A stretch of 64,000 bases of DNA. It comes from an uncultured Ruminococcus sp. (GTDB lineage Bacteria; Bacillota; Clostridia; Oscillospirales; Acutalibacteraceae). This document shows positions 38,399 through 47,656 of this stretch, in pieces (the stretch's first letter is position 1; each line of letters starts with the position of its first letter). The stretch covers positions 27,039 through 91,038 of the forward strand of contig CADBCC010000011.1 in NCBI GenBank assembly GCA_902793125.1. The letters run 5' to 3'. The position numbers were made by a program, and so were the translations under genes. The notes under the pieces were generated by a model that was not told where the DNA came from, did not search any database, and was given only the letters and a program-made list of their open reading frames with translations.

Positions 38399-39652
38399 AT
38401 GGAAAAAATATTTGACATTTCCGAGGAAATATTATCCGCCTCAAAAAAAGCCATAGAGCTTTGCGGGGATAAATTAAAGGAAATTGATGAAATTCAGGAA
38501 TATAATCAGCAAAAAATGATAAAAGCTTTCCAGAAAGCTCAGATCAGCGAAAGCCATTTTGTAGGTTCTACGGGCTACGGCTACGGCGACAGAGGTCGTG
38601 ACGCGCTTGACGAAGTATACGCCTATGTTTTTGACGCCGAGGACGCGCTTGTGCGTTATAATTTTGTAAGCGGAACCCACGCGTTGACGGTAGCTTTATT
38701 CGGCGTTCTCAGGCCAAATGATAAAATGCTTTGCGTTACGGGAACCCCTTATGATACTTTGAGAAGCGCAATCGGAATTGAAGGTAATTATCCGGGCTCG
38801 CTTCTTGACTTCGGGATAAAATATGAAGAGATTGCTCTGAAAAATGACGGAATTGTTGATATCGAGACTATAAAGAATAAACTTGATGATACATATAAAA
38901 TGGTCTATATTCAACGCTCACGCGGTTACAGTCTCAGACCTACTTTGACCTGTGATGATATTGAAAACATCGTAAAAGCCGTCAGAGAGGTTAATAAGGA
39001 CGTTATTATAATGCTCGATAACTGCTACGGCGAATTCATCGAGAAAAAACAGCCTCTTTCTGTCGGTGTTGATTTAATGGCGGGCTCTTTAATAAAAAAT
39101 CCGGGCGGCGGTATCTCGCCGACAGGCGGTTATATCGCGGGGCGAAAGGATTTAGTTGAGATGTGTTCCTATCGTCTCACAACTCCCGGAACAGGTAAAG
39201 AGATAGGCGCGACCTTAAACGTTGAGCGTGAGCTGTTTTTAGGCGCTTATCACGCTCCTCACGCAAGCGGTGAGGCTTTAAAGACCGCCGTGTTCGCCTC
39301 AGCTTTGTTTAAAATCCTCGGATACGAAGTAAGCCCCGAATTTGATGAAAAAAGAGGAGATATAATTCAGGTAATTAAGCTTGGCTCTCCCGAAGCGCTT
39401 GAAAAATTCTGCGTAGGTATTCAGCACGCATCGGCTGTAGACAGCTTTGTAACTCCGTATGCCGACGATATGCCGGGTTACGAAGATAAAGTTATAATGG
39501 CGGCGGGAGCTTTTACCCTCGGCTCGTCAATTGAGCTTTCCGCTGACGCTCCTTTACGTGAGCCCTACGCCGTATGGATGCAGGGAAGCCTCAACTTCCA
39601 CGCCGGTAAATTAGGCATAATGTTAGCCGCGAATGAAATTTTAAATAAATAA
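38399..39652 (+). CDS. Methionine gamma-lyase family PLP enzyme ('aluminum resistance' family)
   Basis: A 417-residue fold-type I PLP protein of the family annotated as aluminum resistance/methionine gamma-lyase-like (PF06838). Seen: STGYGYGDRGRDALDEVYA, NFVSGTHALTVALFGVL, LDNCYGEF (PLP Asp) and the PLP lysine in GSLIKNPGGGISPTGGYIAG. The true substrate is not established. It starts 2 bp after the GNAT gene, and a terminator follows about 40 bp later. Confidence 0.88.
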   Translation: MEKIFDISEEILSASKKAIELCGDKLKEIDEIQEYNQQKMIKAFQKAQISESHFVGSTGYGYGDRGRDALDEVYAYVFDAEDALVRYNFVSGTHALTVALFGVLRPNDKMLCVTGTPYDTLRSAIGIEGNYPGSLLDFGIKYEEIALKNDGIVDIETIKNKLDDTYKMVYIQRSRGYSLRPTLTCDDIENIVKAVREVNKDVIIMLDNCYGEFIEKKQPLSVGVDLMAGSLIKNPGGGISPTGGYIAGRKDLVEMCSYRLTTPGTGKEIGATLNVERELFLGAYHAPHASGEALKTAVFASALFKILGYEVSPEFDEKRGDIIQVIKLGSPEALEKFCVGIQHASAVDSFVTPYADDMPGYEDKVIMAAGAFTLGSSIELSADAPLREPYAVWMQGSLNFHAGKLGIMLAANEILNK

Positions 39653-39692
39653 TTTAAGTCTCATAATTCTTTATTTTATAAAAATATTATTA

Positions 39693-39720
39693 AAGGCACC
39701 CGTTTTGGGTGCCTAAATTT
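39693..39720. terminator. Bidirectional terminator between PLP lyase and malic enzyme genes
   Basis: A perfect 8-bp stem AGGCACCC/GGGTGCCT with a 5-nt GTTTT loop is flanked by A- and T-rich sequence. It serves both convergent genes. Confidence 0.85.
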
Positions 39721-39728
39721 ATACTGCT

Positions 39729-40901
39729 TTATTTTTTTGCAACTCCCGTTTCTCTTGCGGCTTTAACTACCGCTTTCGCCACAGCTTCGCCTACGCGCTT
39801 ATCTGTAGCCTCGGGAATGATGTAATCTGGAGATAGCTTATCGTCGCTTACAAGCTCAGCAATCGCGTAAGATGCGGCAACTTTCATCTCCTCGTTAATT
39901 TCACTTGCTCTGCAATCGAGCGCGCCTCTGAACATTCCGGGGAAGCAGAGCACGTTGTTAATCTGATTGGAGAAGTCGGAACGTCCCGTTCCAACTACCG
40001 CGGCTCCGGCTTTTTTCGCTTCATCAGGCATAATTTCGGGAGTAGGATTCGCCATAGCGAAAACAATAGGATTATCAGCCATGGATTTAACCATATCCTG
40101 AGTTACTATTTTAGGAGCGGAAACACCTAAAAATACATCAGCGCCTACCATAGCGTCTTTTAAAAGTCCTTTTTTATGTTCACGGTTCGTAATCGTTGCC
40201 ATATAAGCCTGCTCGGAATTAAGCGTTTTATCACCCTCACAGATTATTCCGCGGCTGTTTACGAGGGTAAGATTCTTAACTCCGATATTCATAATATGCT
40301 TTGCGATTGCGATTCCCGCTGAACCCGCTCCGCTTATTACAACTTTAATATCTTCAATTTTTTTATCAACAATTTTTAAAGCGTTCATAAGTGCCGCGGC
40401 TACTATAACCGCCGTACCGTGCTGGTCATCGTGGAATACGGGAATGTCGCAAACTTCCTTTAATTTTCTTTCAATCTCAAAACATCTTGGGGCGGCGATA
40501 TCTTCAAGGTTAATTCCGCCGAAACTTCCGCTTATAAGATAAATTGTACGCGCGATTTCGTCTACGTCTTTACTTCTTACGCAGATAGGGAACGCGTCAA
40601 CGTCCGCGAATTCTTTAAAGAGAGAGCATTTACCTTCCATAACAGGCATACCCGCTTCGGGGCCTATATCTCCGAGTCCGAGTACAGCTGTGCCGTCCGT
40701 TACAACAGCAACAAGATTACTTCTTCTTGTAAGCTCAAAGCTTTTATCGTAATCTCTGTGAATTTCCATACAGGGTTCGGCTACACCGGGGGTATAAGCA
40801 AGCGCAAGTTCATCGCTTGTGTTAACGGGAACTCTCGATATTACTTCAATCTTTCCGTTCCAGTCATAATGAAGTTCTAAAGATTTTTTTCTTATATCCA
40901 T
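39729..40901 (-). CDS. NAD(P)-dependent malic enzyme
   Basis: Oxidative decarboxylation of malate to pyruvate. The 390-residue short bacterial form has [45 protein letters not shown], the metal-site segment [17 protein letters not shown], and the Rossmann motif [17 protein letters not shown]. Cofactor preference cannot be read with certainty. It has its own promoter, divergent from rnpB. Confidence 0.95.
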   Translation of the reverse strand: MDIRKKSLELHYDWNGKIEVISRVPVNTSDELALAYTPGVAEPCMEIHRDYDKSFELTRRSNLVAVVTDGTAVLGLGDIGPEAGMPVMEGKCSLFKEFADVDAFPICVRSKDVDEIARTIYLISGSFGGINLEDIAAPRCFEIERKLKEVCDIPVFHDDQHGTAVIVAAALMNALKIVDKKIEDIKVVISGAGSAGIAIAKHIMNIGVKNLTLVNSRGIICEGDKTLNSEQAYMATITNREHKKGLLKDAMVGADVFLGVSAPKIVTQDMVKSMADNPIVFAMANPTPEIMPDEAKKAGAAVVGTGRSDFSNQINNVLCFPGMFRGALDCRASEINEEMKVAASYAIAELVSDDKLSPDYIIPEATDKRVGEAVAKAVVKAARETGVAKK

Positions 40902-40934
40902 ATTTTTACTCCTTATTCTGAATTACCAAAGATT

Positions 40935-40963
40935 ATTATACATTGATTTTTACTTAAGCGCAA
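40935..40963 (-). promoter_or_regulatory. Promoter of the malic enzyme gene
   Basis: Minus strand: TTGCGC (40963-40958), 17 bp, TATAAT (40940-40935), 34 bp upstream of the ATG. Confidence 0.7.
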
Positions 40964-40969
40964 GTATAA

Positions 40970-40998
40970 TTGACAATTATTAAAATATAGATTAAAAT
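40970..40998 (+). promoter_or_regulatory. Promoter of rnpB
   Basis: TTGACA (40970-40975), 17 bp, TAAAAT (40993-40998). This places initiation at about 41005, the start of the P1 helix of RNase P RNA. Confidence 0.85.
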
Positions 40999-41004
40999 AT
41001 ATCT

Positions 41005-41344
41005 GCGAGTAAATTGAACAGTCGCGCGTTTATTTTGAAAAGAATTTTCGCGAGGAAAGTCCGGGCTCCACAGAGCGATAACAACGGCTAACGGCCGCCG
41101 AGGGTGACCTTAGGGATAGTGCAACAGAAAATAACCGCCGTTTTTCGGTAAGGATGGAAAGGTGAGGTAAGAGCTCACCGCTGGTATGGAGACATACCTG
41201 GCGTGTAAACCCTGTTTGGAGCAACACCGTGGAGGGACATTTGCCTGCTCGGCAGTCCCGTGGAGGTGGCGTTGAGCAAGTCGGCAACGGCTTGCCAAGA
41301 TAGATGACTGTTCACGACAGAACCCGGCTTACAGATTTAGTCGC
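41005..41344 (+). ncRNA. rnpB: RNase P RNA (M1-type, class A-like)
   Basis: The catalytic RNA that removes tRNA 5' leaders. Universal core segments are present: GAGGAAAGTCCGGGCTCC near 41052, the GAGGGTGACCTTAGGGATAG and GTGCAACAGAAA segments, GTAAACCCTGTTTGGAGCAA near 41204, AGATAGATGACTGTT near 41299, and the 3' ACAGAACCCGGCTTACAG. The ends GCGAGTAAAT and ATTTAGTCGC pair as P1. The internal layout looks like ancestral type A, normal for Clostridia. Start and end are set from P1 pairing, the promoter and the downstream terminator. Confidence 0.97.
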
Positions 41345-41349
41345 AATAA

Positions 41350-41377
41350 AAAAGCTTCCGTTAAGGAAGCCTTTTTC
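41350..41377. terminator. Terminator of rnpB, shared with the convergent flavoprotein gene
   Basis: The stem GCTTCC/GGAAGC (extended by A/T pairs) with a GTTAA loop is followed by CTTTTT. It touches the stop codon of the minus-strand gene ending at 41376. Confidence 0.85.
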
Positions 41378-42959
41378 ATTTTACGAGTATTTTTTCAGCG
41401 CATTTTATTCCGTCAACCGCCGCGGAAACAATTCCGCCCGCGTAACCGGCGCCTTCTCCGCAGGGATAAAGACCTTTAATTGAAACGGACTGTAAGCTTT
41501 CTTTATCTCTTAAAATTCTTACAGGAGAGGAGCTTCTTGTTTCTGCTGCTGTAAGAACAGCGTCGGGATTTGAAAATCCGTCAAGATAATTGTCCATCTT
41601 TACTATAGCGTCTCTCATGCTTTCGGTTACGTAATCGGGAAGGATACTGTCCATATTAGCGAATGAATATCCTCGTCCGTAGCTCGGAATAACTTCACCA
41701 AATTTTACGGTTTTTTCTCTGTTTAAAAAATCACCGACTCTTTGTACGGGCGCTTTATAATCTGCTCCGCCGAACTGATATGCTTTTTTCTCGATTTCTC
41801 TTTGAAGTTCAATTCCGGCGAGCGGGTGGCTGCTTTTAAAATCTCCCGGGTTAACGCTTACAAGCAGTGCTGAATTTGAATTGATTTCATCTCTGTCAAA
41901 ACAGCTCATACCGTTTGTACATACCATATTTTCTTCGCTCGTCGCGGGAACAACAACCCCTCCGGGACACATACAAAACGTATATACACCGCGTCCGCTT
42001 TTAGCTTTTACATTAAGTTTGTACGGCGCCGCGCCTAATTTTTCATTGCCGGCAAATTTTCCGAACTGGCTTTTATCTATTTTTTCTCTTAAATGCTCAA
42101 TCCGAGCGCCTAAAGAAAACGGCTTTTGTTCCATTAAAATTTCAGATTTGTAAAGCGTTTCAAAAGTATCTCTTGAACTGTGTCCGACAGCGAGTATTAC
42201 ATTATCGGTTTCAATAATATTGTTATTTTGAATTGTTACTCCGAGTATTTTATCGTCTTTTATTTTTAAACCTGTGAATTTTGTATTAAAACGAACTTCA
42301 CCGCCGAGGTTTATAATATGATTTCTTATATTTTTAACTACATATCTTAAATTATCTGTACCTATATGCGGTTTTGCGTTATAAAGTATTTCCTCGGGAG
42401 CGCCGTGGTTAACGAACTCTACAAGAACTTTTCTTGCTCTTATATCTTTTGTTCCTGTATTCAGCTTACCGTCCGAGAAAGTACCGGCTCCGCCTTCACC
42501 GAACTGAATATTGGATAAAGTGTTTAGCTTTCCTGTTTTTATAAAATTCTCAACATCCTGTACTCTTTGGTCGCAGTCAGCGCCCTGTTCTAAAATAATC
42601 GGTTTTGCTCCGGCTAAAGCTAAAATTAATCCCGCAAACATTCCCGCGGGGCCGAACCCTACGATAACAGGTCTTTGATTAAGATTCTTATATTCAGGTA
42701 AGACGTATTCGTACGGTTTTTCTATAGTAATATTTTTTGATTTAGCTTTTGATACAGCTTTATTTTCGTTAGAATTTAAACATACTTCAACTGAAGCGTT
42801 AAAATGTATATCATTTTTCTTGCGTGCGTCAATGGAACGCCTGAATAATGAAATACTTTCTATAGATTTTTCGTCAATTCTCAGCGCTTTAGCTGCTTTC
42901 TTTTTTAATATGCTGTCGTCATAATCAATCGGAAGCCTTATATTATTTATTCTTATCAT
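41376..42959 (-). CDS. COG2509-type FAD-dependent dehydrogenase-like protein
   Basis: A 527-residue flavoprotein. An N-terminal region of about 95 residues precedes the FAD dinucleotide motif VIVGFGPAGMFAGLILALAG. Further blocks are FGEGGAGTFSDGKLNTG, AVGHSSRDTFETLY and the C-terminal GLYPCGEGAGYAGGIVSAAVDGI. These match the COG2509 uncharacterised FAD-dependent dehydrogenase family. Substrate unknown. It overlaps the upstream HI0933-type gene by 4 bp, so two flavoproteins are coupled. Confidence 0.88.
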   Translation of the reverse strand: MIRINNIRLPIDYDDSILKKKAAKALRIDEKSIESISLFRRSIDARKKNDIHFNASVEVCLNSNENKAVSKAKSKNITIEKPYEYVLPEYKNLNQRPVIVGFGPAGMFAGLILALAGAKPIILEQGADCDQRVQDVENFIKTGKLNTLSNIQFGEGGAGTFSDGKLNTGTKDIRARKVLVEFVNHGAPEEILYNAKPHIGTDNLRYVVKNIRNHIINLGGEVRFNTKFTGLKIKDDKILGVTIQNNNIIETDNVILAVGHSSRDTFETLYKSEILMEQKPFSLGARIEHLREKIDKSQFGKFAGNEKLGAAPYKLNVKAKSGRGVYTFCMCPGGVVVPATSEENMVCTNGMSCFDRDEINSNSALLVSVNPGDFKSSHPLAGIELQREIEKKAYQFGGADYKAPVQRVGDFLNREKTVKFGEVIPSYGRGYSFANMDSILPDYVTESMRDAIVKMDNYLDGFSNPDAVLTAAETRSSSPVRILRDKESLQSVSIKGLYPCGEGAGYAGGIVSAAVDGIKCAEKILVK

Positions 42960-44182
42960 AAGTTTTCTCCCGCGATTATACCGCTCGAAAAGGCAAAATT
43001 AAGGTTGAAACCGCCGCAATCGCCGTTTATATCAACAGCCTCACCGCAAATGTATAAATCCTTAATAACCTTACTTTCCATAGTTTTCGGGTTAATTTCA
43101 TCTCCCGAAACTCCGCCTGAACAAACCTGTGCTTTACTGTAGTCGGATGGCTTTTTAATCTTGAAAGTCCAATTGAAAATTGTATCGCAAATATTATCTA
43201 TTTCATCTTTTGATAATGAGGAAACAGGTCTGTTAAGCTTATTTATTCCCGCGCTTTTTAAGATGGCAACTCCGAGTTTATTAACATAAAAACCGTCGAG
43301 AATATTTTTAATTTCACGTGTCTTAAATCTGTCTATGTTGAGTTTTAAGACATAAAGAAGCTGTCCGTAGTTATCCTTATCATAATTCAGATTAAGGCTG
43401 ACTGACGGATTTTTTAAATTCTGTACGTATGAGCTGAGATTAAATACGCATATTCCGGAAAGAGCGTTTTCAGTAAACTGAATATCTCCGCTTTCTGTTT
43501 TAATTAATTCATCACCGTCATATAAACTGACAATACCTTTTTGTCTTACGCCTTTTATTGACGGCATAAAAGATTTGTCAACAACCTCAAGAGGGCATAA
43601 AGCGGGGGAAAGAGGTATAATTTTATGTCCGAGTTTATCTAATAAGCTTATTCCGCTTTTATCCGAACCAAGTTTAGGAGAGGCGGGAGAGCCTGTAGAT
43701 AAAACAAGTTTTTTACAGCTGTATTTTTCTTTATCCGACGAGATTATAAAAGAATTATCGTTTTTATCTATCGAATTTGCTTTACAGCCGCAGATTATTT
43801 CAACTTTTAATTCTTTAAGCCTGAACCGTAATAACTCAAGAACCGAACCCGCGTGATTGGAAAAAGGATAGTAACGCCCTTCCGAATCGGAATATACAGT
43901 TAATCCTAAGTTTGAAAACTGTTCTAAAGTTTTCATCATACCGCAGCTTTTAAAAAAAGATTTCAAATTTTTCTTAAAGCTTCCGTGGTAATTCCCGGTA
44001 TTATCAGCGTCTATATTTGACAGGTTACATCTGCCGTTTCCTGTTGAAAGAAGCTTTCTGCCTGTTTTATTTTGTTTTTCAAGTATAAGTACGGATTTTT
44101 CAGGATTTTTTTCTTTAGCTTTTATAGCGCACATCATTCCCGAAGCGCCGCCGCCGATAATAATTATATCTTTATAAATCAT
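42956..44182 (-). CDS. HI0933-family NAD(P)/FAD-dependent oxidoreductase
   Basis: A 408-residue flavoprotein of the HI0933 (PF03486) family. Seen: IIIIGGGASGMMCAIKA at the N-terminus, the hallmark KLLSTGNGRCNLSN, VLSTGSPASPKLGSDKSGISLLDKLGH, and the C-terminal YICGEAVDINGDCGGFNLNFAFSSG. Function unknown. I chose ATG 44182 (AGGATG 6 bp upstream) rather than the in-frame ATG 44191, which lies within that ribosome site. It is followed by the COG2509 gene with a 4-bp overlap. Confidence 0.9.
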   Translation of the reverse strand: MIYKDIIIIGGGASGMMCAIKAKEKNPEKSVLILEKQNKTGRKLLSTGNGRCNLSNIDADNTGNYHGSFKKNLKSFFKSCGMMKTLEQFSNLGLTVYSDSEGRYYPFSNHAGSVLELLRFRLKELKVEIICGCKANSIDKNDNSFIISSDKEKYSCKKLVLSTGSPASPKLGSDKSGISLLDKLGHKIIPLSPALCPLEVVDKSFMPSIKGVRQKGIVSLYDGDELIKTESGDIQFTENALSGICVFNLSSYVQNLKNPSVSLNLNYDKDNYGQLLYVLKLNIDRFKTREIKNILDGFYVNKLGVAILKSAGINKLNRPVSSLSKDEIDNICDTIFNWTFKIKKPSDYSKAQVCSGGVSGDEINPKTMESKVIKDLYICGEAVDINGDCGGFNLNFAFSSGIIAGENL

Positions 44183-44203
44183 ATTAAACATCCTATAAAT
44201 TAA

Positions 44204-44221
44204 GGGCGAAATTATTCGCCC
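44204..44221 (-). terminator. Hairpin downstream of the COG2426 gene
   Basis: A 7-bp stem GGGCGAA/TTCGCCC with a 4-nt loop lies 7 bp after the stop of the 44228-44707 gene. The downstream sequence on the minus strand is TTAATTTATAGG, a weak tail, so it is a partial terminator before the HI0933 gene. Confidence 0.65.
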
Positions 44222-44227
44222 TGATTT

Positions 44228-44707
44228 TTAAAATATTGCGCCTATAGCTCCGAATACTCCCATACTCGCGAGTCCCATAATTATACCCGCTAAAAGCACT
44301 CCGCCCATACAGGCGATTACACTTTTTTTGAAATCTAAATCAAGAAAGCTTGCGGCTAAAGTACCTGTCCACGCGCCCGTACCGGGAAGAGGAATACCGA
44401 CAAACAGTAAAAGAGCTATATAAACGCCCTTACCTTTTCCTGATTTTCCTTTAAGCTTTTCTCCGCCTTTTTCGCCTTTTTCATAACACCAGGTAAAAAA
44501 CTTTCCGATGAATTTTTTATCTTTACCCCAGATAAGAACCTTTCTCGCAAAGAAAAAAATAAAGGGAACGGGAATCATATTACCGATAATACAAATTACG
44601 TAGCACTGCCACGCGGGCAAACCCATACCTATTCCTACAGGGAGAGCGCCTCTGAGCTCAACAATAGGAATCATTGAAATTAAAAATACAAGTAAATACT
44701 TTTTCAT
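44228..44707 (-). CDS. COG2426 small membrane protein (Sm_multidrug_ex family)
   Basis: A 159-residue protein with hydrophobic segments at about 5-25, 33-58 and 92-155. The N-terminal IPIVELRGALPVGIGMGLP and the GIPLPGTGAWTGTLAASFL segment are the signatures of COG2426/PF06695, named putative small multidrug export protein. Transport has not been shown for the family in general. A sigma-A promoter lies directly upstream. Confidence 0.85.
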   Translation of the reverse strand: MKKYLLVFLISMIPIVELRGALPVGIGMGLPAWQCYVICIIGNMIPVPFIFFFARKVLIWGKDKKFIGKFFTWCYEKGEKGGEKLKGKSGKGKGVYIALLLFVGIPLPGTGAWTGTLAASFLDLDFKKSVIACMGGVLLAGIIMGLASMGVFGAIGAIF

Positions 44708-44741
44708 AAAACAAAATCCTTTTTTATTTAATAACTAAAAT

Positions 44742-44770
44742 ATTATACATTAGAAATCGAATTTTTTCAA
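44742..44770 (-). promoter_or_regulatory. Promoter of the COG2426 gene
   Basis: Minus strand: TTGAAA (44770-44765), 17 bp, TATAAT (44747-44742). Confidence 0.75.
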
Positions 44771-44779
44771 GCTCTGTAA

Positions 44780-44808
44780 TTGACTTATATAAAAATTAAT
44801 TGTAAAAT
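44780..44808 (+). promoter_or_regulatory. Promoter of the vanZ-MATE unit
   Basis: TTGACT (44780-44785), 17 bp, TAAAAT (44803-44808), 30 bp upstream of the VanZ-family ATG. It is back to back with the divergent COG2426 promoter. Confidence 0.7.
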
Positions 44809-44837
44809 ATATAAGATAATGTATCGAGGTATTTTTT

Positions 44838-45314
44838 ATGAGTATAAAAAGTTCCAAACATAATGTTTTTTATATAATTCTGTTTGTTATTACAGCTTTA
44901 TATATACTGTTCATTTGGTGGCACTCTACTTTAACCGCTGAAGAATCCACGGTAGAAAGTAATAATGTACTTTTCTTTTTTACCGGTTTCTTTAAAAAAA
45001 TCGGAATCAACGCTGAATTAGGTGATTATATTATCCGTAAATCAGCACATTTCTGTGAGTTTGCCTTGCTTGGATTATTATGTATATGGTGTTCTTATAT
45101 TAAAAACAAAGCTGTTAAAAAAAATCTGATGCCCGCAGGCTTTGTATGTCTTTCTACGGCTGTTATAGATGAGCTTATTCAGATTAAATCACAAGGCAGG
45201 TCTGCCGAAGTTACTGATGTAGCGCTTGATTTTATCGGTTCTGTTTCGGGTGTTTTGTTTTTTTTACTGATTTTTTTATTTTTAAGATTATTTAAAAGAG
45301 TTAAACAGAGGTAG
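44838..45314 (+). CDS. VanZ family membrane protein
   Basis: A 158-residue protein with four membrane helices. It shows the VanZ-like signatures DYIIRKSAHFCEFALLGLL near residue 70 and IDELIQIKSQGRSAEVTDVALDFIGSVSG near residue 115, plus the N-terminal LYILFIWWHSTLTAE. VanZ in Enterococcus gives low-level teicoplanin resistance, but most family members have no known function and none should be read as resistance here. It ends 4 bp before the MATE gene. Confidence 0.9.
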   Translation: MSIKSSKHNVFYIILFVITALYILFIWWHSTLTAEESTVESNNVLFFFTGFFKKIGINAELGDYIIRKSAHFCEFALLGLLCIWCSYIKNKAVKKNLMPAGFVCLSTAVIDELIQIKSQGRSAEVTDVALDFIGSVSGVLFFLLIFLFLRLFKRVKQR

Positions 45315-45318
45315 TTTT

Positions 45319-46698
45319 ATGGGTGTAAAGGAGAAAAATTTAGGTCAAAATAAAATGGGATACGCTAAAATGTTCCCGCTTATAATGTCTATGTCATTAC
45401 CCGCTATTTTTTCAATGACGGTTATGGCGCTTTATAATGTAGTTGACAGTATTTTTGTCGGCCATTTATCTGACGGAAATGTTGCTTTGGAGGCTACGTC
45501 ATACGCATTTCCTATGCAGATGCTTTTAATAAGCTTCGGTGTAGGTACAGCTATAGGTACAAATTCGCTTATTTCAAGGCGTTTGGGTGCGGGAGATCAG
45601 CATGAGGCGGATTTAGCCGCTACTCACGGTTTGGTTCTTGCTGTTTTTACCTGGATTCTGTTTTTACTTCTCGGAATTTTTGCCGTTAATCCGTTTTTAT
45701 CACTTTACGGATGTTCTGAAAAGACTTTTACATACGCTTTTCAGTATCTTACAACAGTTCTTTGCTGTTCACTTTTTGTAACCGTACAAATCAGTGTTGA
45801 AAAATCTTTACAGGCAACAGGTGATATGATATTCCCTATGCTTTTCCAGCTTTCGGGCGCGGTAACAAATCTGATTTTTGACCCGCTTTTTATATACGGA
45901 ATCGGACCTTTCCCCGAACTCAAAGTTTTGGGAGCCGCTATTGCTACTGTACTCGGACAATTTGTCGGAATGTCGTTTTCTCTTATTGTTCTGTTCTGTA
46001 AAAAGAACAGAATCCACGTAACTTTTAAGGGATTCAGGTTTAATATTAAAACTATTAAAAATATATACGCTGTCGGTATTCCTTCGATTATTATGCAAAG
46101 CATATCTTCCTTTATGATTTTCGGAATGAACGCTATTTTATCAGCGTACGATTCAGCTGTTACAGTTCTCGGAGTTTATTATAAATTGCAAAGCTTTGTG
46201 TTTATGCCTTGCTTCGGACTTAACCAGGGAATACTGCCTGTAATGGGATTCAATTACGGAGCGAGAAATAAAAAACGTATTTATTCCGCAATGAAATGCG
46301 GTATTGCCGTAGCGATTGTTATTATGACAGTCGGTACTTTAGTATTTTTATTAATCCCGGAATTTCTTATCGGACTATTCAATGATGATCCTACTCTGTT
46401 AAAAAATGCTGTTCCCGCATTCAGAACAATATGCCTTTGCTTTATTCCCGCCGCTGCAAACATTATCTTTATATCATTATTCCAGGCTACAGGCAAAGGA
46501 GTAAGATCATTACTTATTTCATTCACAAGACAGCTTGTATTTATTTTACCGATCGCTTATTTTCTATCGATGTTCTTCGATTTACATATGGTATGGTTTG
46601 CTTTCCCGATTGCTGAAGCAGGCACGTTAATTCTTTCTATAATCCTATTTATCCAGCTTGCGAAAACTGATTTAAAAAAATTAGATAACCATAGTTAA
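45319..46698 (+). CDS. MATE family efflux transporter
   Basis: A 459-residue polytopic protein with about twelve hydrophobic helices. MATE features include SMSLPAIFSMTVMALYNVVDSIFVGHL near the N-terminus, GVGTAIGTNSLISRRLGAGD, and the second-half counterpart LGVYYKLQSFVFMPCFGLNQGILPVMGFNYGARN. Families of this type are cation-coupled exporters of drugs and metabolites; the substrate is unknown. It follows vanZ by 4 bp and is probably cotranscribed. Confidence 0.93.
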   Translation: MGVKEKNLGQNKMGYAKMFPLIMSMSLPAIFSMTVMALYNVVDSIFVGHLSDGNVALEATSYAFPMQMLLISFGVGTAIGTNSLISRRLGAGDQHEADLAATHGLVLAVFTWILFLLLGIFAVNPFLSLYGCSEKTFTYAFQYLTTVLCCSLFVTVQISVEKSLQATGDMIFPMLFQLSGAVTNLIFDPLFIYGIGPFPELKVLGAAIATVLGQFVGMSFSLIVLFCKKNRIHVTFKGFRFNIKTIKNIYAVGIPSIIMQSISSFMIFGMNAILSAYDSAVTVLGVYYKLQSFVFMPCFGLNQGILPVMGFNYGARNKKRIYSAMKCGIAVAIVIMTVGTLVFLLIPEFLIGLFNDDPTLLKNAVPAFRTICLCFIPAAANIIFISLFQATGKGVRSLLISFTRQLVFILPIAYFLSMFFDLHMVWFAFPIAEAGTLILSIILFIQLAKTDLKKLDNHS

Positions 46699-46739
46699 GT
46701 TTTATATTCATCCCGCATATAATTTTGCGAGGTGATAAT

Positions 46740-47078
46740 ATGGACAATCAGGATGCGCTGATATTCAGAGATGACTGGAAACCTGTTTATAATCCCGTAA
46801 GTGTAGATTATGAAACAAATTCAGAACCCGAAGAAAGCCTTTCCAAAGAAAAGAAAGAAAAGAAAAAAAACTCGGGAAAACCGATTCTTCTAATGATTCA
46901 GATTATACTTTGCGTTACGGCGATCTTATCGATATTCGTTTTTAAATATTTTAATATTCAATTATTTAATGAATTTTACAGTTGGTATGATAAAAATATT
47001 AATAATGAAATAATTATTAACGAAACCTTTGAAAATTTTAATCTTGACAGTTTGCTGAATGAGATTAAAAATAAATAG
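46740..47078 (+). CDS. Small single-pass membrane protein upstream of a SpoIVFB-like protease
   Basis: I do not recognise this 112-residue protein by sequence. It has an acidic/polar N-terminus, a lysine-rich stretch at 37-47, one membrane helix at about 49-69 (ILLMIQIILCVTAILSIFVFK) and a short outer tail ending DSLLNEIKNK. The ATG has GAGGTG upstream. Its end overlaps the M50 protease gene by 20 bp. That position is occupied by spoIVFA in other Clostridia and Bacillus, so a reduced SpoIVFA-like partner is a reasonable inference, not shown by homology here. Confidence 0.75.
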   Translation: MDNQDALIFRDDWKPVYNPVSVDYETNSEPEESLSKEKKEKKKNSGKPILLMIQIILCVTAILSIFVFKYFNIQLFNEFYSWYDKNINNEIIINETFENFNLDSLLNEIKNK

Positions 47079-47646
47079 TTTTTATATTTATATTTCCTTT
47101 CCGTCAATCGCGCTTATTTCAATTATGATATTAAGCAATTTTATGACTTCCTACTTTCTTTGCTTAATCGCTATAATAATTCACGAAACAGGTCATTTAT
47201 TGTTTATGGTATTACTTAAGTGTTATCCCGCAGGAATTGAAATTAAATCTTTTAATATAAAAATTATTAAAAAATTCAGATACAAAGAAAAGTATTATAA
47301 AGATATTTTAATTACTTTAGCCGGACCTGTTTTTAATATTTTATCTTTTTCTGTCTTTTTAAACTTTAATTCCAAACTTTCTTATATTAATCTTTTTGTA
47401 GGGCTGTTTAATTTGCTCCCTGCTGCGTCTTTGGACGGAGGACAGCTAATTTATCTTTTTCTGAGAAAACGCTTCTCAGCGGAAATCTCGACTAAAATAA
47501 CGGATATTATTACAATAATCACAGCGTTTCCCGTGTGTTTATCGGGTATTATGATTTTATTCTCGTCAAAATATAATTTTTCTTTATTATTTATCGGATT
47601 ATATCTTTTCTTAAGCGTATTTATAAGGGAAGAAAAGTATCTTTAA
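47059..47646 (+). CDS. SpoIVFB-like M50 site-2 protease
   Basis: A 195-residue intramembrane metalloprotease. The zinc motif HETGHLL is at residues 42-46 (HExxH) in a membrane helix. The second metal motif is LLPAASLDGGQLIYLFL near residue 120. There is no PDZ domain, unlike RseP in the same window. SpoIVFB activates sigma-K in the mother cell of sporulating Bacillus; whether this host sporulates cannot be told from the window. It overlaps the upstream small membrane protein by 20 bp and precedes the TIGR03960 gene by 10 bp. Confidence 0.85.
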   Translation: MRLKINSFYIYISFPSIALISIMILSNFMTSYFLCLIAIIIHETGHLLFMVLLKCYPAGIEIKSFNIKIIKKFRYKEKYYKDILITLAGPVFNILSFSVFLNFNSKLSYINLFVGLFNLLPAASLDGGQLIYLFLRKRFSAEISTKITDIITIITAFPVCLSGIMILFSSKYNFSLLFIGLYLFLSVFIREEKYL

Positions 47647-47656
47647 CGGAGGAAAT

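Noticed and set aside
41030-41298. Open frames on the minus strand across the RNase P RNA
   Set aside because: They have no ribosome sites and coincide with universally conserved rnpB sequence, so they are chance frames.
44838-45314. VanZ gene as evidence of glycopeptide resistance
   Set aside because: No vanHAX, vanS/R or D,D-peptidase genes are near, and VanZ-family proteins are widespread in Clostridia without resistance.
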